From positions 1 to 9,457 of the forward strand of contig CAYTNB010000107.1 in assembly GCA_964439085.1 (NCBI GenBank): a DNA stretch of 9,457 nt. The letters run 5' to 3'. Below are positions 5,902-9,457 of this stretch, in pieces. The notes beneath the pieces were generated by a model that worked only from the letters and a program-made list of their open reading frames with translations, made no database searches and was not told where the DNA came from. Position 1 is the first letter of the stretch. Each line of letters starts with the position of its first letter. The DNA comes from JAADIV01 sp964439085 (GTDB lineage Bacteria; Desulfobacterota; Desulfobulbia; Desulfobulbales; VMSU01). A program made the position numbers and the translations under genes.

Positions 5902-5969
5902 CTTAACCCAGGTAATCCAAGGTTGTTGAATTTTATTTAATTCACGGTCTTCTAATGTGGATAATTTAC

Positions 5970-5993
5970 GGGGAGTTCGGGGTGAACCTTCCC
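5970..5993 (+). promoter_or_regulatory. Leader hairpin upstream of nifH
   Basis: GGGGAGTTC (5970-5978) pairs with GAACCTTCCC (5984-5993) around a GGGGT loop, with one G-U pair and a single bulged C. It ends 30 nt before the nifH ATG and does not cover the GGAGG ribosome site. It could act in transcript stability or processing; no terminator-like T run follows. Confidence 0.4.
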
Positions 5994-6023
5994 TGTGTCA
6001 CTAATTTAAAATGGAGGTAAATC

Positions 6024-6860
6024 ATGGCGAAAGAGATGAGAAAGATTGCAATTTACGGTAAGGGCGGCATCGGTAAATCCACTACTACCCAGAATACGGT
6101 AGCAGGTCTGGTCGAGCTTGGTAAAAAAATTATGGTGGTGGGTTGCGACCCCAAGGCTGACTCCACCCGCCTGCTGCTGGGCGGATTGGCTCAGAAATCG
6201 GTGCTTGATACCATGCGTGAGGAAGGCGAGGACGTAGAACTTGATGATGTCCTAAAACCAGGTTACGGCGGGGTTATGTGCGTAGAGTCCGGTGGCCCGG
6301 AGCCTGGGGTTGGTTGTGCAGGCCGAGGGATTATTACTGCCATTAATCTCCTTGAATCCTTGGGGGCCTACGAGGAAGAGCATGACCTGGATTACGCCTT
6401 TTATGATGTCTTGGGAGATGTTGTCTGCGGCGGTTTTGCTATGCCGATGCGTGAAGGTAAGGCCCAGGAAATATATATCGTGGTTTCAGGAGAGATGATG
6501 GCCATGTATGCGGCAAATAATATCTCCAAGGGTATTGTTAAGTTTGCCGAATCTGGCGGTATCCGTCTTGGCGGTCTTATTTGCAACTCACGAGCTGTAG
6601 ATCGGGAGAAGGATTTGATCGAGAATTTTGCCAATGAGCTTGGCACCCAAATGATCTATTTTGTGCCTCGTGACAATATGGTACAGAAGGCAGAGATCCA
6701 CCGTCAGACTGTTATTGAATTTGCTCCAGAGGCCGAACAGGCTCAGCATTATCGTAATTTGGCTAAGGCCATTGATGGGAACACGATGCAGGTAATCCCC
6801 AAACCGATGAGCATTGAACGGCTTGAAGAGCTCTTGATGGAGTACGGCCTGTTTGATTAA
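6024..6860 (+). CDS. nifH: Nitrogenase iron protein (dinitrogenase reductase)
   Basis: The homodimeric Fe protein passes electrons, with ATP hydrolysis, to NifDK and also takes part in FeMo-cofactor maturation. The 278 residues show the P-loop GKGGIGKST at 12-20, the switch DPKADST (42-48), the two [4Fe-4S] ligand cysteines C98 (GVGCAGRG) and C135 (DVLGDVVCGGF), and R101, the residue equivalent to the ADP-ribosylated arginine of the DraT system. Two extra residues lie between the two cysteines compared with Azotobacter, and the general character is that of cluster III (anaerobe) NifH. The start has a strong GGAGG seven bases upstream. It is the first gene of the operon behind the sigma-54 promoter. 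The linked nifI genes favour Mo-dependent NifH over AnfH or VnfH. Confidence 0.98.
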   Translation: MAKEMRKIAIYGKGGIGKSTTTQNTVAGLVELGKKIMVVGCDPKADSTRLLLGGLAQKSVLDTMREEGEDVELDDVLKPGYGGVMCVESGGPEPGVGCAGRGIITAINLLESLGAYEEEHDLDYAFYDVLGDVVCGGFAMPMREGKAQEIYIVVSGEMMAMYAANNISKGIVKFAESGGIRLGGLICNSRAVDREKDLIENFANELGTQMIYFVPRDNMVQKAEIHRQTVIEFAPEAEQAQHYRNLAKAIDGNTMQVIPKPMSIERLEELLMEYGLFD

Positions 6861-6935
6861 GTCAGGCAGCGCATACGGTTGTTGTACCGCTAATTTAGTA
6901 ACCCAGTCCAGAAAAATATTTAAGGAGAAACTATC

Positions 6936-7262
6936 ATGTTAATGATTCGCGCAATTATAAGACCTGAGAAAACCGACATAGTAAAGGCCGCCCTTCTTGA
7001 GGCTGGCTACCCGGCTGTTACCAAGATGGAGGTCTATGGCCGTGGTAAGCAGCGCGGCTTGAAGGTTGGTAATGTCACTTATGACGAGCTGCCCAAGGAG
7101 ATGCTGATGGTGGTGGCCCCAGATTTTGAAAAGGATCTCATCCTGCGCACTATTTTGGATAGTGCCAAGACCGGTGAGAAAGGCTCTTTCGGTGATGGTA
7201 AGATATTTATCAGCCCGGTGGAAGAGGTATATACCGTCAGTTCTGGAACCAAGGAGGCCTAA
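6936..7262 (+). CDS. nifI1: PII-family nitrogenase regulator NifI1
   Basis: First of the paired PII-like proteins (also called GlnB-like, orf105) that control nitrogenase after translation. In the known methanogen system NifI1 and NifI2 form a hetero-oligomer that binds NifDK and blocks NifH access; 2-oxoglutarate and ATP release it. The 108 residues show the ferredoxin-like PII fold: LMIRAIIRPEK, VYGRGKQRGLKVGN at the base of the T-loop (33-46), YDELPKEML (49-57) and FGDGKIFISPVEEVYTV (85-101) with the nucleotide-contacting Lys89. The T-loop lacks the uridylylated Tyr context of GlnB. ATG 6936 has AAGGAG eight bases upstream. The 75-bp gap after nifH holds a small CGGT/ACCG hairpin (6876-6889). 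Confidence 0.95.
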   Translation: MLMIRAIIRPEKTDIVKAALLEAGYPAVTKMEVYGRGKQRGLKVGNVTYDELPKEMLMVVAPDFEKDLILRTILDSAKTGEKGSFGDGKIFISPVEEVYTVSSGTKEA

Positions 7263-7264
7263 AG

Positions 7265-7666
7265 ATGAAAGAGGTAATGGCAATTATACGAATGAATAAA
7301 ATTAATGCCACTAAAGAGGCCCTAGTGGAGGCGGGATTTCCATCGTTTACCGCCTGCAAGGTTATGGGCCGGGGGCGAAAGGCACTGGATGAGGATATGG
7401 TCAACGCCATGAATAACGACGGCCCTCTTGATAGTTCCGAGGTCCTGCCGCTCTTGGCCAATGGCCCGCGTATGCTTCCTAAACGGCTGATCAGCCTCAT
7501 TGTGCCGAAAGATAAGGTTGCCACGGTCGTGGAAACGGTCATTAAAAGTAATAGTACCAATAACCCTGGCGACGGGAAAATTTTTGTGATGCCTGTTGTC
7601 GATGTCTGCCGGGTTCGCACCGAAGAAACAGGTGTTGATGCTATTGATGAAATGGCAGGGAAATAG
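7265..7666 (+). CDS. nifI2: PII-family nitrogenase regulator NifI2
   Basis: Second member of the NifI pair, partner of NifI1. The 133 residues keep the PII core (MKEVMAIIRMNKINATKEAL, VMGRGRK at 33-39, PKRLISLIVPKDK at 72-84, GDGKIFVMPVVDVCRVRT from 102). The T-loop is much longer than in NifI1 (about residues 38-72), as expected for NifI2, whose extended loop senses 2-oxoglutarate and contacts NifDK. Only two bases separate it from the nifI1 stop, and its GGAGG site lies inside the end of nifI1, so the two are translationally coupled, which would support equal amounts of both subunits. Confidence 0.95.
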   Translation: MKEVMAIIRMNKINATKEALVEAGFPSFTACKVMGRGRKALDEDMVNAMNNDGPLDSSEVLPLLANGPRMLPKRLISLIVPKDKVATVVETVIKSNSTNNPGDGKIFVMPVVDVCRVRTEETGVDAIDEMAGK

Positions 7667-7677
7667 TGACTCACCCG

Positions 7678-7692
7678 GAGTCCCACAGACTC
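7678..7692 (+). promoter_or_regulatory. Small hairpin between nifI2 and nifD
   Basis: GAGTC (7678-7682) and GACTC (7688-7692) form a perfect five-pair stem with a CCACA loop in the 57-bp gap. There is no T tail, so it is more likely a message-processing or stability element than a terminator, if it has any function. Confidence 0.25.
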
Positions 7693-7723
7693 GTTCACCT
7701 GATAATATGCAGAGGAAATTAAT

Positions 7724-9358
7724 ATGAATCAGAAATCAACAACATTAAAACATGAGGCCCTGGTCGATGAAATTGTGACCAGATACCCACCAAAAGTCGC
7801 TCGTAAGCGGCGCAAACATATGGTGCCAGTTGTACCTGGCACGGAGCAGATAATAGGGGCCAATGCCAGGTCGGTTCCTGGCATCATCACCCAGCGCGGT
7901 TGTTGTTATGCCGGCTGCAAGGGCGTGGTTTTAGGACCAATCGTTGACATGATCCACATTGTTCATGGGCCCGTCGGCTGCTCATTTTACGCTTGGGGAA
8001 CCCGCCGTAATCAGGGCAAGGCCCGTGAGGACGGCCAGAATTTCCTGGAGTATTGTTTCACTACTGATATGCAGCCGGATAATATTATATTTGGGGGTGA
8101 AAAAAAATTACGCAAGGCCATTGAAGAGGCCTATGAACTTTTTAATCCTAAGGCTATGTCGTTACATGCTACCTGCCCAGCGGGTCTTATCGGCGATGAT
8201 GTGGTCGGCGTTGGCCGGGAGATGACTGAAAAACTTGGGATTCCAATCATTGGCTTTGCCTGTGAAGGTTATAAGGGTGTCAGCCAGTCAGCTGGTCACC
8301 ATCTGGCCAATAACGGTTTATTTGAACGGGTGGTAGGTCGTGATGATGAGGATGTAGATAAATTCTCTATTAATATGTTGGGAGAATATAATATCGGTGG
8401 CGACTCCTGGGAGATTGAACGGATTTTTGAGAAATGCGGTATCAACATAATCTCCACCATTAGCGGCAACGGTTCTTTTGATGAGATTGCCAAATCTCAT
8501 AACGCCAAGCTTAATATTGTTCAGTGTCACCGTTCCATCAATTATATGGCTGAAATGATGGAGGATAAATTCGGTATTCCATGGTTGAAGGTCAATGTCA
8601 TCGGTCTTAAGGCCACCTCCAAAAGCCTGCGTAAGATCGGCGAATATTTTGAAGATGCCGAGCTTAGCGCCCGAATTGAAGAGGTAATTGCAGAGGAAGA
8701 GGCGGCAACAGAAAAAGTCATCGCACCCATCCGTGAACGTCTACAGGGCAAAAGCGCTATGCTCTTCACTGGAGGATCCAGGGCACATCATTATCAGGCC
8801 TTGTTCAAGGATCTGGGCATGAAGACAGTAGTGGCTGGCGAGGAATTTGCTCATCGTGATGATTATGAAGGGCGTAAGGTTATTCCGAGTATCAAGATAG
8901 ACGCAGACAGTCGTAATATTACAGAACTGAAGGCGGAGAAAGATCCCAAACGTTATAATCCGCCCAGGTCGGAAAAGGAAATTGCCCGTTTGAAGGAGGA
9001 AGGAATGCTCAGTGAATATGAGGGTATGCTGCCTGACATGACGGAAAATACCATCCTGGTGGATGACATTACCCATTTGGAGCAGGAAATGATGATTGCT
9101 TCATATGAGCCAGACATTGTTTGCTCAGGCATAAAGGACAAGTATATCTTTGAGAAGATGGGTATTCCCTCCAAACAGCTCCATAATTACGACTACAGCG
9201 GCCCCTTTGCCGGCTATCATGGGGCGGCGAATTTCGCCCGTGACATCGATATGCGGGTCAATAATCCAGCCTGGAAGATGATTCAGGCCCCATGGCAGAA
9301 ACGGCCAATGATTAAGGCTGAAATGGTGTTGCAAACCGAAAAGGAAATCCGGGCCTAG
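7724..9358 (+). CDS. nifD: Nitrogenase molybdenum-iron protein alpha chain
   Basis: Alpha subunit of the NifD2K2 dinitrogenase; it holds FeMo-cofactor and shares the P-cluster with NifK. P-cluster ligands by alignment with Azotobacter C62, C88 and C154 are C60 (RGCCYAGCKG), C86 (GPVGCSF) and C151 (ATCPAGLIGDD). Cofactor ligands are C268 (VQCHRSINY) and H487 (QLHNYDYSGP), equivalent to C275 and H442. Substrate-site residues V68, R94, Q188 and H192 (EGYKGVSQSAGHH) are kept. The 544 residues exceed the roughly 490 of aerobe NifD because of an insertion at about 382-440, rich in charged residues, the hallmark of the Clostridium/sulfate-reducer type. The start has a GAGGA site. A GC-rich hairpin covers the stop codon. 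Confidence 0.98.
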   Translation: MNQKSTTLKHEALVDEIVTRYPPKVARKRRKHMVPVVPGTEQIIGANARSVPGIITQRGCCYAGCKGVVLGPIVDMIHIVHGPVGCSFYAWGTRRNQGKAREDGQNFLEYCFTTDMQPDNIIFGGEKKLRKAIEEAYELFNPKAMSLHATCPAGLIGDDVVGVGREMTEKLGIPIIGFACEGYKGVSQSAGHHLANNGLFERVVGRDDEDVDKFSINMLGEYNIGGDSWEIERIFEKCGINIISTISGNGSFDEIAKSHNAKLNIVQCHRSINYMAEMMEDKFGIPWLKVNVIGLKATSKSLRKIGEYFEDAELSARIEEVIAEEEAATEKVIAPIRERLQGKSAMLFTGGSRAHHYQALFKDLGMKTVVAGEEFAHRDDYEGRKVIPSIKIDADSRNITELKAEKDPKRYNPPRSEKEIARLKEEGMLSEYEGMLPDMTENTILVDDITHLEQEMMIASYEPDIVCSGIKDKYIFEKMGIPSKQLHNYDYSGPFAGYHGAANFARDIDMRVNNPAWKMIQAPWQKRPMIKAEMVLQTEKEIRA

Positions 9359-9363
9359 CCCGG
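9349..9363 (+). promoter_or_regulatory. Hairpin spanning the nifD stop codon
   Basis: CCGGGC (9349-9354) and GCCCGG (9358-9363) form a perfect six-pair GC stem with a CTA loop, and the TAG stop (9356-9358) lies in the loop and first pair. There is no T run and nifK follows with its own AAGGAG site, so a terminator is unlikely. It could stabilise the upstream message or tune nifD-nifK coupling. Confidence 0.4.
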
Positions 9364-9383
9364 TATAAAGAAGGAGAACTATT

Positions 9384-9457
9384 ATGTTAGATCAAACACC
9401 TAAAAAGGTGGTGGAACGTAAGGCCCTGCGGATCAATCCGGCCAAGACCTGCCAGCC
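9384..9457 (+). CDS. nifK: Nitrogenase molybdenum-iron protein beta chain (5' part)
   Basis: Only the first 24 complete codons are present; the gene runs off the window. MLDQTPKKVVERKALRINP followed by AKTCQP is the characteristic NifK N-terminus of the short (anaerobe) type, which begins close to the RKALRINPAKTCQP motif and lacks the longer N-terminal extension of Azotobacter NifK. ATG 9384 follows AAGGAG at 9371-9376, and the gap after nifD is only 25 bp. The P-cluster cysteines lie beyond the window. Identity is secure from the motif and operon position. Confidence 0.93.
   Translation, partial: MLDQTPKKVVERKALRINPAKTCQ

Larger units (their letters stand above)
5592..6023 (+). other. 432-bp non-coding region: nif control region
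   Basis: No credible gene is present. The first part (5592-5720) holds a bulged hairpin (ATCTGATTGG 5621-5630 pairing with CCAA 5635-5638 and TCAGAT 5643-5648), possibly the end of the mqnB transcript though it lacks a T tail, followed by a pyrimidine-rich tract. The remainder contains the NifA-type site, the sigma-54 promoter, three evenly spaced AT motifs (5808, 5869, 5930) and the nifH leader. Confidence 0.8.

Noticed and set aside
7237..7698. 153-codon minus-strand open frame antisense to nifI2
   Set aside because: It is opposite a clear NifI2 coding sequence in a tight operon, has low-complexity composition and no ribosome site.
9229..9232. Apparent loss of the FeMo-cofactor histidine ligand: NifD has GPFAGYHG where Azotobacter has GPYHGF
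   Set aside because: Counting back from the Azotobacter C-terminus shows that the ligand H442 is the His of MHSWDYSGP, which is kept here as H487 in LHNYDYSGP; the changed His is another residue.

Overview
The window looks like a chromosomal segment of an anaerobic, Gram-negative, diazotrophic bacterium, most likely a sulfate-reducing or sulfur-disproportionating member of Desulfobacterota (Desulfobulbales-like). Reasons: (i) the nif operon has the order nifH-nifI1-nifI2-nifD-nifK, with two PII-like genes between nifH and nifD, and NifD carries the long internal insertion typical of the anaerobe (cluster II/III) molybdenum nitrogenases; (ii) a futalosine hydrolase gene points to the futalosine route to menaquinone; (iii) a lipoprotein RlpA implies an outer membrane. 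The taxonomic placement is inference from gene content and remembered sequence resemblance, not from a search.

Layout. Positions 1-2328 are read on the minus strand: the first codons of an unidentified gene (1-29), an RlpA-like lipoprotein (138-794) and xseA (979-2328). A divergent gap of about 200 bp holds a possible Fur-type palindrome and leads to a membrane-anchored TPR protein (2535-3218). On the plus strand follow panC (3382-4236), panD (4451-4804) and mqnB (4941-5591). A 432-bp non-coding stretch then carries the nif control region: a NifA-type upstream site at 5772-5787, a near-perfect sigma-54 -24/-12 promoter at 5887-5901 and a structured leader. It drives nifH (6024-6860), nifI1 (6936-7262), nifI2 (7265-7666), nifD (7724-9358) and the start of nifK (9384 to the window end).

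How the genes work together. NifH is the Fe protein and NifDK the MoFe protein. NifI1 and NifI2 are the 2-oxoglutarate/ATP-responsive PII pair that, in other anaerobes, switches NifDK off after ammonium addition. PanC and PanD make pantothenate and its beta-alanine precursor. MqnB acts in menaquinone synthesis. XseA (DNA repair), RlpA (cell wall) and the TPR protein are housekeeping.

The most unusual feature is a dispersed, strongly palindromic intergenic repeat of about 115 bp, present in four copies within the first 4.9 kb and absent from the nif operon. Two copies (4296-4410 and 4799-4913) are nearly identical and bracket panD as direct repeats, and the second supplies the panD stop codon. 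Two decayed copies flank rlpA; one has lost the right palindrome arm and the other the left. Each copy ends 20-41 bp upstream of a start codon (for the copy at 50-130 this depends on the uncertain gene at 1-29). The consensus has a small hairpin with a conserved stem and variable loop, followed by 19-bp inverted arms with one asymmetric mismatch shared by every arm. I do not recognise it as a named repeat family. It could be a MITE, a REP/attC-like folding element, or an RNA leader.
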